A stretch of 49,618 nt of DNA from Bacteroidales bacterium (GTDB taxonomy: Bacteria; Bacteroidota; Bacteroidia; Bacteroidales; WRLA01), in NCBI GenBank assembly GCA_009777825.1, contig WRLA01000015.1, positions 1 to 49,618 on the forward strand. Direction: 5' to 3'. Both the position numbers and the translations under genes were made by a program. The notes under the pieces are model-generated. The model searched no databases and was not told the origin of the DNA. It saw nothing but the letters and a program-made list of their open reading frames with translations. This document shows, in pieces, positions 24,137 through 32,390 of this stretch. How positions within the stretch are numbered: the first letter of the stretch is position 1; every line of letters begins with the position of its first letter.

Positions 24137-24808
24137 ATGAGCAGAACAATATTTTTTTTCTTATTATCCTGTATTACTTTGGAAATATATGCCCAAGAGA
24201 ATGCTTCAATTGATTTTCATTCTAAAATAAAATCGGCAGTTACAGATTCGACCAGTCAGTATTTTTATCCCAACTTGTTAGAGAAAATCAAGACAAATCC
24301 TGCCGATATTACAGAAGAAGATTGTTTTTATCTCTATTATGGAGAAGTTTTTCAGACACATTACAAACGAATAGATGGTGGATTGTCTTTTGTGAGAAAC
24401 CCGGAGCGAGCAGACTTTGATAGAGCCGCAATGAATGGGAATTGTAAGAAAGTTATTGAACTTGGGAAGGTTATGCTTGATAGAAATTCTGTTGATTTAA
24501 CGGTTCTACTACATACTTCGATTTGCATAGATAAACAAAAAAAATATGTTGACAACGAGTATATTTCTCAAAGATTTAGAAATTTACTATCTGCAATTTT
24601 TTCAACAGGAGACGGAAGAACAAAAGAAACTGCAATAAAAATAGTAAGCCCCGAAGATGATTATGTTATAAAAGGAGCATTAGGATTTTTCGGAGGAAAA
24701 GAGCGACACATGTTTGACGATAGCGGAGCATATACCATAGCATATAGTATTTGGGAAAAAGACGGTGTAAAATTATATTTTGAAGATGTTATAAATCCTG
24801 AATGGTAA
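24137..24808 (+). CDS. DUF4919 family exported protein
   Basis: A 223-aa protein with a signal peptide (MSRTIFFFLLSCITLEIYAQ). The mature part resembles DUF4919: FYPNLLEKIKTNPADITEED, CFYLYYGEVFQTHYKR, helical middle, and near the end DDYVIKGALGFFGGKERHMF with a final strand pair. The family is found in Bacteroidota and has no assigned function. It should be periplasmic or surface associated. It ends 13 bases before RhuM and may be co-transcribed with it. Confidence 0.78.
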   Translation: MSRTIFFFLLSCITLEIYAQENASIDFHSKIKSAVTDSTSQYFYPNLLEKIKTNPADITEEDCFYLYYGEVFQTHYKRIDGGLSFVRNPERADFDRAAMNGNCKKVIELGKVMLDRNSVDLTVLLHTSICIDKQKKYVDNEYISQRFRNLLSAIFSTGDGRTKETAIKIVSPEDDYVIKGALGFFGGKERHMFDDSGAYTIAYSIWEKDGVKLYFEDVINPEW

Positions 24809-24821
24809 AAGTAAAAATACC

Positions 24822-25916
24822 ATGGCGAAAACACAAACACAGAACGTACCGCAAACAATAGACAGCCAACTTGTCGAATGGCGCAGAAAATCCAATACGG
24901 AAATACCTGAACGTGTTGGATTGGCTTTTTATACCAATGAAAAAGGCGAAACTGAGGTGGAGGTCTATTTTGTTGATGATAATATGTGGTTGAGCCGAGA
25001 GACGATGGGACAACTTTTCGATGTTGATGCACGAACGATCAGTGACCATATCGGAAATATTTACAAATCGAATGAATTGGATGAAAATCCAACTCGCCGA
25101 AAAATTCGGCGAGTTCAAACTGAAGGCGCTCGTGAAGTAACGCGTGATATTGATTTTTACAACCTCGATATGGTTATCTCCGTTGGCTATCGTGTTAACT
25201 CTCACAAAGCCACGCAGTTCAGGAAGTTTGCTACGCGCGTTTTACACGAATACATTCAGAAAGGGTTCGTTATCAACGATGACCGATTTAAGCATGGCAG
25301 CAAATTCGACGAATCGTATTTTAGGGAAATGCTGGAACGTATCCGCGAAATTCGCCTCTCGGAACGGCGTATTTACCTGAAAATCACCGATATTTTTGCT
25401 CTTGCTTCCGATTATGACAAGAACAGCGAGATTGCCAGACATTTTTTTGCTTTTATTCAAAATCAACTTCACTTTGCTATTGCCGGCGGTACTGCGGCGG
25501 AAATCATCTTCGACCGCGCAGACAAAACCAAAAACAACATGGGTTTAACAACATGGAAATATGCCCCCGATGGAAAAATTATTAGAACCGACGTTACCGT
25601 TGCAAAAAACTATCTTGACGAAAACGAATTGAAACGGTTAGCGCTGATTGTTTCTGCTTTTTTAGACATGGCGGAACTTCGCGCTGAACAGCGTCTCCCT
25701 ACTACCATGCAACAATGGATTGAATTTATGAATGGCTTTATGAATTTGAATAATCTTCCTTTGCTCAAAGGCTTAGGAAAAATAAGCAAAGAACACGCCG
25801 ACGAAAAAGCATTAGCGGAATATACCGAATTTCGGATTGTTCAAGATAGAAACTACATCGGCGATTTTGAGAAAATGATGAAATTGACAGAAAAATCAAA
25901 ACAGATAATACCATGA
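24822..25916 (+). CDS. RhuM-family protein
   Basis: A 364-aa protein of the 'virulence protein RhuM' family. Visible features are EVYFVDDNMWLSRETMGQLFDVD followed by the HTH-like segment ARTISDHIGNIYKSNEL, then YNLDMVISVGYRVNSHKATQF and FRKFATRVLHEYIQKGF, and later ERRIYLKITDIFALA. RhuM genes are scattered among bacterial accessory regions; the molecular role is unclear, but the first part resembles phage antirepressor/KilA-N-type regulators. A nearly identical copy of its first codons is left at 17142-17195. Its stop overlaps the rfbC start by 4 bases. Confidence 0.9.
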   Translation: MAKTQTQNVPQTIDSQLVEWRRKSNTEIPERVGLAFYTNEKGETEVEVYFVDDNMWLSRETMGQLFDVDARTISDHIGNIYKSNELDENPTRRKIRRVQTEGAREVTRDIDFYNLDMVISVGYRVNSHKATQFRKFATRVLHEYIQKGFVINDDRFKHGSKFDESYFREMLERIREIRLSERRIYLKITDIFALASDYDKNSEIARHFFAFIQNQLHFAIAGGTAAEIIFDRADKTKNNMGLTTWKYAPDGKIIRTDVTVAKNYLDENELKRLALIVSAFLDMAELRAEQRLPTTMQQWIEFMNGFMNLNNLPLLKGLGKISKEHADEKALAEYTEFRIVQDRNYIGDFEKMMKLTEKSKQIIP

Positions 25917-26449
25917 AACTCGATAAAACCAAAATAGCAGACTTGCTCATCATCACCCCCGACGTCTTTCAGGACGACAGAGGGATGTTTTTAGAGACAT
26001 TCAACCGCGACGTCTTCGCACAACACGGACTGCCCACGCATTTTGCGCAGGACAACTGTTCCGTCTCCAAAAAGCACGTCTTGCGGGGATTACACTTTCA
26101 GAAACCGCCCTACGCGCAGGGGAAGTTGGTGAGCGTGGCGCATGGCGTAGCGTTGGACGTGGCGGTGGACTTGCGAAAAAACTCGCCGACCTACGGAAAA
26201 TGGCAGTCGGTGTTGCTGAGCGGCGAGAACCGGCTGATGTTCTGGATTCCGGAGGGCTTCGCCCATGGCTTTGTCGCATTAGAAGAGAACACGGTGTTTC
26301 AATACAAATGCACCAATGTTTATCATAAAGAAAGCGAAGGGATCATCCGCTGGGACGACCCCGATTTGAATATTGACTGGGGCGTGGCACATCCCATCCT
26401 TTCGGAGAAAGATGCGGCGGCGCCGCTGTTTAAAAGTTGTGAGTTATGA
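25913..26449 (+). CDS. rfbC: dTDP-4-dehydrorhamnose 3,5-epimerase
   Basis: A 178-aa cupin enzyme of the RmlC family, making dTDP-4-dehydro-L-rhamnose for surface polysaccharides. Key motifs are DDRGMFLETFN near the start, QDNCSVSKKHVLRGLHFQ with the catalytic His, VDLRKNSPTYGKW, and WIPEGFAHGFVAL. The other rml genes are not in the window. It follows RhuM with a 4-base overlap (ATGA), so an island boundary has been joined to a core gene. The last codons and the stop sit inside a TGAGTTATG-type repeat (26437-26479). Confidence 0.95.
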   Translation: MKLDKTKIADLLIITPDVFQDDRGMFLETFNRDVFAQHGLPTHFAQDNCSVSKKHVLRGLHFQKPPYAQGKLVSVAHGVALDVAVDLRKNSPTYGKWQSVLLSGENRLMFWIPEGFAHGFVALEENTVFQYKCTNVYHKESEGIIRWDDPDLNIDWGVAHPILSEKDAAAPLFKSCEL

Positions 26450-26479
26450 GTTATGGGTTACGGGTTACAAGTTACATTG
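26437..26479. repeat. Tandem GAGTTATG/GGGTTAC units overlapping the rfbC stop
   Basis: About five degenerate units of 7-8 bases (GAGTTAT, GGGTTAC, AAGTTAC). The rfbC stop codon (TGA at 26447-26449) is formed within them. It is the same type of low-complexity block seen as CGCACAT runs elsewhere. Confidence 0.65.
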
Positions 26480-26506
26480 CAGGCATGCGTGGCGTCATTG
26501 GCTTTG

Positions 26507-26623
26507 CCTTTTTTTACCACAAAGGTCGCAAAGGATTTTCACAAAGAGTACAAAATGTTGCTAAACAGTATATTCTCTTTGTGTGCCTTTGTGTGTACTT
26601 AGTGCCCTTTGTGGTTAAAAAGG
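26507..26623. repeat. Inverted-repeat element, ACCACAAAGG type
   Basis: Ends CCTTTTTTTACCACAAAGG and CCTTTGTGGTTAAAAAGG are near-perfect inverted repeats about 117 bases apart, with further CACAAAG/CTTTGTG complementarity inside. It is organised like the ACGCAAAGG element at 5942-6055, and like it is followed after 8 bases by a CTGGATTGC repeat. Confidence 0.75.
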
Positions 26624-26631
26624 CTTCTACT

Positions 26632-26663
26632 CTGGATTGCTTCGCTACGCTCGCAATGACGGG
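26632..26663. repeat. CTGGATTGCTTCGCTACGCT repeat copy
   Basis: Starts CTGGATTGCTTCGC and ends GCAATGACGGG; the reverse complement of the copy at 33465-33496 with very few changes. It lies between an inverted-repeat element and the lytic transglycosylase gene. Confidence 0.8.
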
Positions 26664-26699
26664 ATGTAATTTAATTAGAAATCATTAAAACTTTGTACT

Positions 26700-27716
26700 A
26701 TGAATATAAAAAAATATGGCTTTTTTATCCTTTTGGGAGCAGTTTTGATGCTGTCGTTTTTTTTATTGTTGGGCAGCAATGGCAAACCGTCGGAGACGGA
26801 TAGCATTCAGCAAAGTCGGATAGACACGATATATGTCGTCTCAACGTCCGATGAGGAGGTTTTGCAGCGGATTTACGATGTTCCGCTGCCCGAAAAGGTA
26901 ACTTTCTGCGGGAAAGAGGTGCCGATGAATTTTTTCTACGTCCAAGAAGCGTTTGAAAGAGAGTTGATAACCAACTGTTACATGCACGGGACGACGCTGC
27001 AAATCATCAAACGCGCCAACCGCTTCTTCCCCGTCATTGAGCCGATTTTGAAGAAGAACAACATCCCCGACGACATGAAATACTTAGCCGTTGCCGAAAG
27101 CGGACTGCGCAACGTCGTTTCTCCCGCCAAGGCAGAAGGGTTTTGGCAGTTTCTGAAAGAGACGGGCAAGGAGTACCGCTTGGAAATCAACGACGACATA
27201 GACGAGCGTTACCATTTGGAAAAAGCCACGCAGGCGGCGTGTGATTATCTGAGCAAGTCGTATCGCAACTACAAAAACTGGGAGTTGGTCGCCGCCGCAT
27301 ACAACGCCGGCAATGGGCGCGTTAATTCCACCATAGACGCTCAAAAAATCGAAAACTACTACGACATGGTCTTCAACCAGGAAACCGCCCGCTACGTCTA
27401 TCGCATCATCGCGTTGAAATACATCATGGAAAACCCGATAGAATACGGTTTCTACATCAAAAAGAGCGATCTCTATCCCGTCATCCCGACCGAAAACCTG
27501 AAAGTGGATACCACCGTTAACTCGTTGGTGGACTTCGCCATAGAACAGCAAACGCCCTACATCGTACTGAAAGAGTTAAACCCATGGTTGCGTAGCAGCA
27601 CATTACCCAACAAATCGGGCAAAGAGTATGAAATAGCCATTCCGAAAAAGGGATATATTGATTATGATAAAAAACTGAAACGCTCCGACGACGACGAATG
27701 GTTTGAGGGGTATTGA
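26700..27716 (+). CDS. Membrane-anchored lytic transglycosylase (MltD-like)
   Basis: A 338-aa protein. An N-terminal hydrophobic segment (GFFILLGAVLMLSFFLLLG) serves as signal or anchor. The SLT domain follows (~residues 90-240): the catalytic Glu lies in YLAVAESGLRN, then SPAKAEGFWQFLKETG, and AAAYNAGNGRVNS. It cleaves peptidoglycan glycan strands to 1,6-anhydro products during wall remodelling. LysM repeats, common in MltD, are not seen; the C-terminus is a short unrecognised region. It converges with thyA. Confidence 0.92.
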   Translation: MNIKKYGFFILLGAVLMLSFFLLLGSNGKPSETDSIQQSRIDTIYVVSTSDEEVLQRIYDVPLPEKVTFCGKEVPMNFFYVQEAFERELITNCYMHGTTLQIIKRANRFFPVIEPILKKNNIPDDMKYLAVAESGLRNVVSPAKAEGFWQFLKETGKEYRLEINDDIDERYHLEKATQAACDYLSKSYRNYKNWELVAAAYNAGNGRVNSTIDAQKIENYYDMVFNQETARYVYRIIALKYIMENPIEYGFYIKKSDLYPVIPTENLKVDTTVNSLVDFAIEQQTPYIVLKELNPWLRSSTLPNKSGKEYEIAIPKKGYIDYDKKLKRSDDDEWFEGY

Positions 27717-27735
27717 ACTTTGGGGGGATTTATCA

Positions 27736-28530
27736 TCACACTGCAATGTCTCCTTTAATATGGGGGTGCGGGTCGTAATTTTCTAATATAAAATCTTCGT
27801 ATTGAAACTCAAAGATAGAGGTTCGTTCCGGGTTTATTTTCAGGGTAGGCGAGGGACGGGGTTGTCGCGATAGTTGGGTTTTGACCTGTTCGAGGTGGTT
27901 GAGATAGATATGGGCATCGCCTAAGGTGTGGATAAATTCTCCCGCTTTCAGTCCGGTAACCTGCGCCATCATCAGCAACAGGATGGCGTAGGAGGCGATG
28001 TTGAACGGAACGCCCAAAAAGATGTCGCAACTCCGCTGGTACAACTGCAACGACAGTTTCCCATCGGCAACCCAAAACTGAAACAGGATATGGCAGGGCG
28101 GCAACGCCATCTTATCCAACTCGCCCACGTTCCATGCGCTGACGATATGACGGCGGGAGTCGGGGTCGGTGGTGATGGAACGGATTACGTTTTTTATCTG
28201 GTCAACGGTTGTGCCGTCGGCGCCGCGCCACGACCGCCATTGATGTCCGTAAATGGGACCGAGGTCTCCGTTTTCGTCAGCCCATTCGTTCCAAATTGAG
28301 ACGTTGTGTTCGTTCAGATAGCGGATGTTGGTGTCGCCGCGCAAGAACCAGAGCAGTTCGTAGATGATGGATTTCAGATGCAGTTTCTTTGTGGTCAGCA
28401 GCGGGAATCCGGCGCTCATGTCGAAACGCATCTGATAGCCGAAGGCGCTGATGGTTCCTGTTCCGGTGCGGTCTTCCTTACGGACGCCGTTTTTCAGGAC
28501 GTGGTCTAAGAGGTCAAGGTATTGTTTCAT
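27736..28530 (-). CDS. thyA: Thymidylate synthase
   Basis: A 264-aa enzyme of classic ThyA length. It methylates dUMP to dTMP using methylenetetrahydrofolate. Motifs: the start [20 protein letters not shown] (dUMP phosphate-binding Arg), [20 protein letters not shown], the nucleophile Cys in [31 protein letters not shown], and [12 protein letters not shown]. It lies 12 bases downstream of the nucleoside transporter gene in the same direction, so uptake of nucleosides and synthesis of dTMP are probably co-expressed. No folA is adjacent. Confidence 0.97.
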   Translation of the reverse strand: MKQYLDLLDHVLKNGVRKEDRTGTGTISAFGYQMRFDMSAGFPLLTTKKLHLKSIIYELLWFLRGDTNIRYLNEHNVSIWNEWADENGDLGPIYGHQWRSWRGADGTTVDQIKNVIRSITTDPDSRRHIVSAWNVGELDKMALPPCHILFQFWVADGKLSLQLYQRSCDIFLGVPFNIASYAILLLMMAQVTGLKAGEFIHTLGDAHIYLNHLEQVKTQLSRQPRPSPTLKINPERTSIFEFQYEDFILENYDPHPHIKGDIAV

Positions 28531-28542
28531 TTTTTTGTAAAA

Positions 28543-29853
28543 TTAATTCCATATCGCAGCGATGATTGTCGCCGAGAGGAGCGCAGTCATGGCGGCGGCG
28601 ATGAGCGCTTTCAGTCCTAATTTGGAGAGGTCGCCTCTTTTGTTTGGCGCCAGTGAGCCGATGCCGCCTATCTGGATGCCGATGGAGGCGAAGTTGGCAA
28701 ATCCGCACAGCAGGTAGGTGCCGATGATAACCGACTTGGGACTTGATAACATCGCATTGATTTTCATGTTGTTCAAACTGGCGTAGCCGATAAATTCGTT
28801 GATGATGGTTTTCTCTCCCAAGAGTTGTCCGAGAAGAAAGATGTCGGACGAGGGTGCGCCGATAAGCCACATCAAGGGTGCACAGGCATACGCTAAGATA
28901 AACTGCAACGAGAGTTGCGAAAACTGCCCGTGTGAGATGGCGTTAACCTGTTCGTTTAACCCTGTCCAGTTGCCGATAAGTCCGCCTAAGACGTAATTGA
29001 CAAGCGCGATGAATGCGATAAACGTCAACAACATTCCGGCGACGTTGACGGCGAGTTTTAATCCTTCCGTCGTGCCGTTGGAGAAGGCGTCTAAGATATT
29101 ACTGCCCACTTTTTCTTTGGAGACGGTCAGGTCGGGATTGACGGGTTCTGTCTGCGGCATGATGATTTTCGACATGACGACCACGCCCGGCGCCGCCATG
29201 ACCGACGCCGACAGGAGATGTTTGGCAAACTCGGCACGCATGACGGGATCGTCGCCGCCGAGCAGTCCGATGTAAGCCGCCAACACGCCGCCCGCCATCG
29301 TTGCCATTCCGCCGCTCATGATCATAAACAACTCCGAGGCGTTCACTTTGGGAAGGTAGGCTTTGACCAACAACGGCGCTTCGGTCTGTCCCAGAAAGAT
29401 ATTCCCCGCCAACGAAAGACTCTCCACACCGGAGAGTTTCATGGTTTTGGTCATACACCACGCCATCCCTTTTACTATCACCTGCACCACGCCCAGATAA
29501 AACAACAAACTGGTGATCGCCGAAAAGAAAATGATGGTCGGAAGCACCTGCAAGGCGAAGATATAGCCGTAGGAGTGGGTGTCGAGCATTGACCCGAATA
29601 AAAACTCGCTGCCATCTCTGGTGAAATCCAGAATTTTGACAAACATCTTTCCTGCCACTTCAAAAATAATCCGGACAAACGGCACGTATAAGATACAGAC
29701 CGCTAAAAGTATCTGCAAGCCGAGCGCTATTAAGACGGTCTTCCAGTTGATGGCTTTTCTGTTTTTGCTCAAAAGGAATGCGATGGCGAGCAAGACGACA
29801 ATCCCCAACAAACCACGCGCTATGGGAGTAAATTCTTCTAAAAAACTAAACAT
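28543..29853 (-). CDS. Concentrative nucleoside transporter (CNT/NupC family)
   Basis: A 436-aa inner-membrane protein with about ten hydrophobic segments. The CNT signature is present: SLAGNIFLGQTEAPLLVKAYLP, then LFMIMSGGMATMAGGVLAAYIGLLG, and near the C-terminus YASLNNMKINAMLSSPKS with YLLCGFANFASIGIQIGG. CNTs import nucleosides with Na+ or H+. The start lies 2 bases after the bifunctional nuclease stop and its stop 12 bases before thyA, forming a three-gene run (nuclease-transporter-thyA). Confidence 0.95.
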   Translation of the reverse strand: MFSFLEEFTPIARGLLGIVVLLAIAFLLSKNRKAINWKTVLIALGLQILLAVCILYVPFVRIIFEVAGKMFVKILDFTRDGSEFLFGSMLDTHSYGYIFALQVLPTIIFFSAITSLLFYLGVVQVIVKGMAWCMTKTMKLSGVESLSLAGNIFLGQTEAPLLVKAYLPKVNASELFMIMSGGMATMAGGVLAAYIGLLGGDDPVMRAEFAKHLLSASVMAAPGVVVMSKIIMPQTEPVNPDLTVSKEKVGSNILDAFSNGTTEGLKLAVNVAGMLLTFIAFIALVNYVLGGLIGNWTGLNEQVNAISHGQFSQLSLQFILAYACAPLMWLIGAPSSDIFLLGQLLGEKTIINEFIGYASLNNMKINAMLSSPKSVIIGTYLLCGFANFASIGIQIGGIGSLAPNKRGDLSKLGLKALIAAAMTALLSATIIAAIWN

Positions 29854-29855
29854 AA

Positions 29856-30446
29856 TTATATCTTTTTTCTTCTGTTAATTTCATCTCGTATCAGGGAGGC
29901 TTTTTCAAAATCTTCGTTCTCGACGACTTCCTGCAATATGGTTTCAAGCGCTTGGGTGTCGTAGTTCGATAACGATGTTTCGTCGTCCCGGTCGTCCGGC
30001 AGGTCATAGTCCGTGTCGCCTTCTTTCATTTGCGAACTCGAAATGCCGGCTTCTTCCAGCACTTCCTCGTTGGCAAAGACAGAGACTTTACAGCGCAACG
30101 CAATGGCAACGGCATCGGAAAGGCGCGATTCGACAAAAAACTCGTTCTTGTTTTCATCCGCAAAATAGAGCCGCGCGTAATAGATGCTCTCGAAAAAGCG
30201 GTAAATCAATACATACTTCAACGAACACCGGACGGCGTGCATGAAGTTTACAAACAGGTCGTGGGTCAACGGACGTTTTATCTTAGCCTCTTCCAACGCC
30301 AGTAGAATGGCTTTCGTCTCGTTCTCGCCGATGAAGACCGGCAAATGCTTGTCCCCGTCCAACTCCTTCAAAACAAGTACCGACGCCATGTTCTGAAAAT
30401 GGCTGTCAACAATTCTGAATATTATGAGTTCGCTGCAATTTGTCAT
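29856..30446 (-). CDS. Bifunctional nuclease family protein with UVR motif
   Basis: A 196-aa protein. Residues ~5-135 match the bifunctional nuclease (DUF151) domain: VLVLKELDGDKHLPVFIGENE, KRPLTHDLFVNFMHAV, FVESRLSDAVAIALRCKV. An acidic linker (TDYDLPDDRDDE) follows. The C-terminus is a UVR-like helical pair (EVVENEDFEKASLIRDEINRR), as in UvrB/UvrC-contacting proteins. The BFN+UVR layout is typical in Bacteroidota. Its cellular role is not firmly known. It heads the run with the nucleoside transporter and thyA. Confidence 0.92.
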   Translation of the reverse strand: MTNCSELIIFRIVDSHFQNMASVLVLKELDGDKHLPVFIGENETKAILLALEEAKIKRPLTHDLFVNFMHAVRCSLKYVLIYRFFESIYYARLYFADENKNEFFVESRLSDAVAIALRCKVSVFANEEVLEEAGISSSQMKEGDTDYDLPDDRDDETSLSNYDTQALETILQEVVENEDFEKASLIRDEINRRKKI

Positions 30447-30484
30447 GTTCCGTTATATTGTGGGCAGGTTTTTCTGTGTTATAT

Positions 30485-31162
30485 TTACAATTTTAGTTCG
30501 CTCAACAGCAATTTATATACCTCAGTCCAATCTTTTTCGTAAAGTTTGATTTCAGCATCAGACAGTTTACTGTAAGTGTCGGAATCGAAAAACAAATTTG
30601 TTGCTTTATCTGCATCCAAGTTAAAATTTGCCATCAATTTTTCAATAATCGGTTCGGAAATCATCACTATTTCATAAGTGGGTGTGTCATCTATTCTGTC
30701 AATGGTTTGCAATGAATTTAAAGTACAAAAGCAAATTTGATGCGTTTCTTCGTGGTGTGTAAGCATTTTCAGGAACTTTTCTTTAGCAATTTTCCCTTTC
30801 AGATAAAGTCGTAATGTGTTTTGAACTTTATCATTTGCCACAGGACCGATTACAATATCGTAGTCATGGGTAGGCGTTTCGCTGTTTTTATTTCTGTTTT
30901 GCACTACAAAATCAAGCCATTCTTCATTATAGGCATCAAAACGTTTGATTTTGCAAATGGATTTTGTAAAATCATTTTCGGAAAAGTCAAATTCACTTAC
31001 AAAACCATCCGTTCCGTTTTTTTCGCCAATGGTCTTTGCCCACTCTTCGGCGTGGTTACGGAATTTTGTTACATAAAAGCCTTTGCCGAAATCCTTATTC
31101 GGCTTGCTTTTTGATAAATCAATTTTATCAACTTTCATATAACTGCCATGATACACTTTCAT
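30485..31162 (-). CDS. DUF3990 protein, probable ADP-ribosyltransferase-fold toxin
   Basis: A 225-aa protein. The start MKVYHGSYMKVDKIDLSKSK and the DFGKGFYVTKFRNHAEEWA block match DUF3990, whose His-Gly-Ser and Gly-Phe-Tyr motifs resemble ADP-ribosyltransferases. A central HDYDIVIGPVANDKV segment and QICFCTLNSLQTI follow. The C-terminal ~70 residues are an extra helical extension. It overlaps the DUF3791 gene by one base (TAATG), the usual partner order. A toxin role is a reasonable inference from the family pairing and has not been shown here. The pair is AT-rich compared with the flanking genes. Confidence 0.85.
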   Translation of the reverse strand: MKVYHGSYMKVDKIDLSKSKPNKDFGKGFYVTKFRNHAEEWAKTIGEKNGTDGFVSEFDFSENDFTKSICKIKRFDAYNEEWLDFVVQNRNKNSETPTHDYDIVIGPVANDKVQNTLRLYLKGKIAKEKFLKMLTHHEETHQICFCTLNSLQTIDRIDDTPTYEIVMISEPIIEKLMANFNLDADKATNLFFDSDTYSKLSDAEIKLYEKDWTEVYKLLLSELKL

Positions 31163-31383
31163 TACCTCATTCCTCCGTTTTTATAGCAAATTTGGTAAAT
31201 ATCGTGAATAGCCCAAATGTCATTATCTGTATGCAAAGCCCACCAATGTTTGTTTAGAAAATCCCAACCGCCGTACTTTTTCAGGTACTTAAACGCAGCA
31301 GGTACAGGCATTTTATATGCTTCTGCAAACGCAGGAACGATGAAACTGATAAAACTTATTTTATCGCTAATCGTTTTATCCAT
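31162..31383 (-). CDS. DUF3791 protein, probable partner of DUF3990
   Basis: A 73-aa protein from the chosen start (MDKTISDKISFISFIVPAFA). The DUF3791 signature is AEAYKMPVPAAFKYLKKYGG with WDFLNKHWWALHTDND. The frame is open to 31428, but the promoter box at 31418-31425 excludes that start. An ATG at 31398 is possible; ATG 31383 is preferred because GGAAGAG lies at ribosome-binding distance. DUF3791 genes commonly precede DUF3990 genes, and the likely role is antitoxin or immunity partner. Confidence 0.82.
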   Translation of the reverse strand: MDKTISDKISFISFIVPAFAEAYKMPVPAAFKYLKKYGGWDFLNKHWWALHTDNDIWAIHDIYQICYKNGGMR

Positions 31384-31417
31384 TACTTTCTCTTCCATCT
31401 GTTTATCTATCAAAGTG

Positions 31418-31425
31418 CAAAGATA
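31418..31425 (-). promoter_or_regulatory. -7 box for the DUF3791-DUF3990 pair
   Basis: Minus-strand TATCTTTG matches TAnnTTTG. It lies in the short gap after rpiB and gives the pair its own transcript. Confidence 0.65.
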
Positions 31426-31433
31426 CATCTTTT

Positions 31434-31874
31434 TTATATCTTATCAACTCGTCCTTGGTGTCGTCCTCCCTCAAAAGGTGTATTCAAAAACGTGTCCACT
31501 ATCTCCAACGCCTCTTTTTCGGGGATGAATCGCGCTCCCAACGCCAACATGTTGGCGTCGTTATGTTGACGGCACAGTCGGGCTAATTCGACGTTCCAGC
31601 ATAAGGCGCAACGTACTTTCGGATATTTGTTGGCGACCATGCTCACGCCGATGCCGGAGCCGCACAACACAATCCCGCGCGCTATCTTTCCGTCGTTGAC
31701 GTCGCTCGCCAACGGGTGTACCATGTCGGGATAATCCACCGACTCACTCGAAAAACATCCGTAATCGCACACCTCGTAACCCGCAGCCTGCAAATGTTTC
31801 TTTACCGATTCCTTTAACATAAACGCTGCGTGGTCGCAGCCGATAGCAATACGTCTTCTTTCTTCTTTTTCCAT
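31434..31874 (-). CDS. rpiB: Ribose-5-phosphate isomerase B
   Basis: A 146-aa enzyme interconverting ribose 5-phosphate and ribulose 5-phosphate in the pentose phosphate pathway. Motifs: IAIGCDHAAFMLKE at the N-terminus, VDYPDMVHPLASDV, the catalytic loop IVLCGSGIGVSMVANK, and the conserved RCALCWNVELARLCRQHNDA. Near the end, NTPFEGGRHQGRVDKI is the usual C-terminus of the family. It lies 16 bases after a RelE-type toxin gene, and the methyltransferase-antitoxin-toxin-rpiB run could be one transcript. Confidence 0.96.
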   Translation of the reverse strand: MEKEERRRIAIGCDHAAFMLKESVKKHLQAAGYEVCDYGCFSSESVDYPDMVHPLASDVNDGKIARGIVLCGSGIGVSMVANKYPKVRCALCWNVELARLCRQHNDANMLALGARFIPEKEALEIVDTFLNTPFEGGRHQGRVDKI

Positions 31875-31890
31875 GTAGATTGTACAGTAA

Positions 31891-32169
31891 TTAATTAAGT
31901 CCTTTGTATGTTTTTTCGTTTCGTTTACGGTAGTCTATTAACAAGATAACTATTACCTCGTGTTTAACAGGTTCAATAATTAAGCGATAATCGCCTGTTG
32001 TTATTCTATAAAGCCCCGGCGCTCCTTTTATGGGAAGCACATCCGGTATCTCTCTTAAACTCTTGGCTTCTTTTAAAAGTTTTATAAGGACCAATAATCG
32101 CTTAATTGCAACCTTATCAGTCATTTTTTCGATTTTCTTTTCAAGCGCTTTTGAATATACAACAATCAT
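31891..32169 (-). CDS. RelE/ParE-type toxin
   Basis: A 92-aa protein of RelE-superfamily size. Visible features are VVYSKALEKKIEKM at the start, then LLKEAKSLREIPDVLPIKG, and the core strand GLYRITTGDYRLIIEPVKHEV ending with LLIDYRKRNEKTYKG. Members cleave ribosome-bound mRNA or poison gyrase. The start overlaps the antitoxin stop by 4 bases (ATGA), the typical antitoxin-toxin arrangement. Confidence 0.88.
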   Translation of the reverse strand: MIVVYSKALEKKIEKMTDKVAIKRLLVLIKLLKEAKSLREIPDVLPIKGAPGLYRITTGDYRLIIEPVKHEVIVILLIDYRKRNEKTYKGLN

Positions 32170-32372
32170 AATTTGGATATTAATAACTCTTCTAATTTAG
32201 TTATATCTTTACAAATATCTGACTTTCGTGCTTTTTCTATTTCTTGCAAATCCTCAAGAGTAAATTCATTCTCAGTTTGTAATACTTCTACACCTCTCAT
32301 GCCGGAGAGTGCCTCAAGGAATTTTGTTATCACCATGTTTTTAGGGTTGTATCTTATTGCAAAAGTTTCCAT
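32166..32372 (-). CDS. Antitoxin of the RelE-type module
   Basis: A 68-aa acidic protein. The N-terminal part (ETFAIRYNPKNMVITKFLEA) has the look of a small strand-helix DNA-binding or dimerisation unit, and the C-terminal part is a charged helix (LEDLQEIEKARKSDI) that would wrap the toxin. It directly precedes the toxin with a 4-base overlap and starts 18 bases after the methyltransferase gene. Confidence 0.82.
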   Translation of the reverse strand: METFAIRYNPKNMVITKFLEALSGMRGVEVLQTENEFTLEDLQEIEKARKSDICKDITKLEELLISKL

Positions 32373-32390
32373 AACGATATTATTTGTAAA

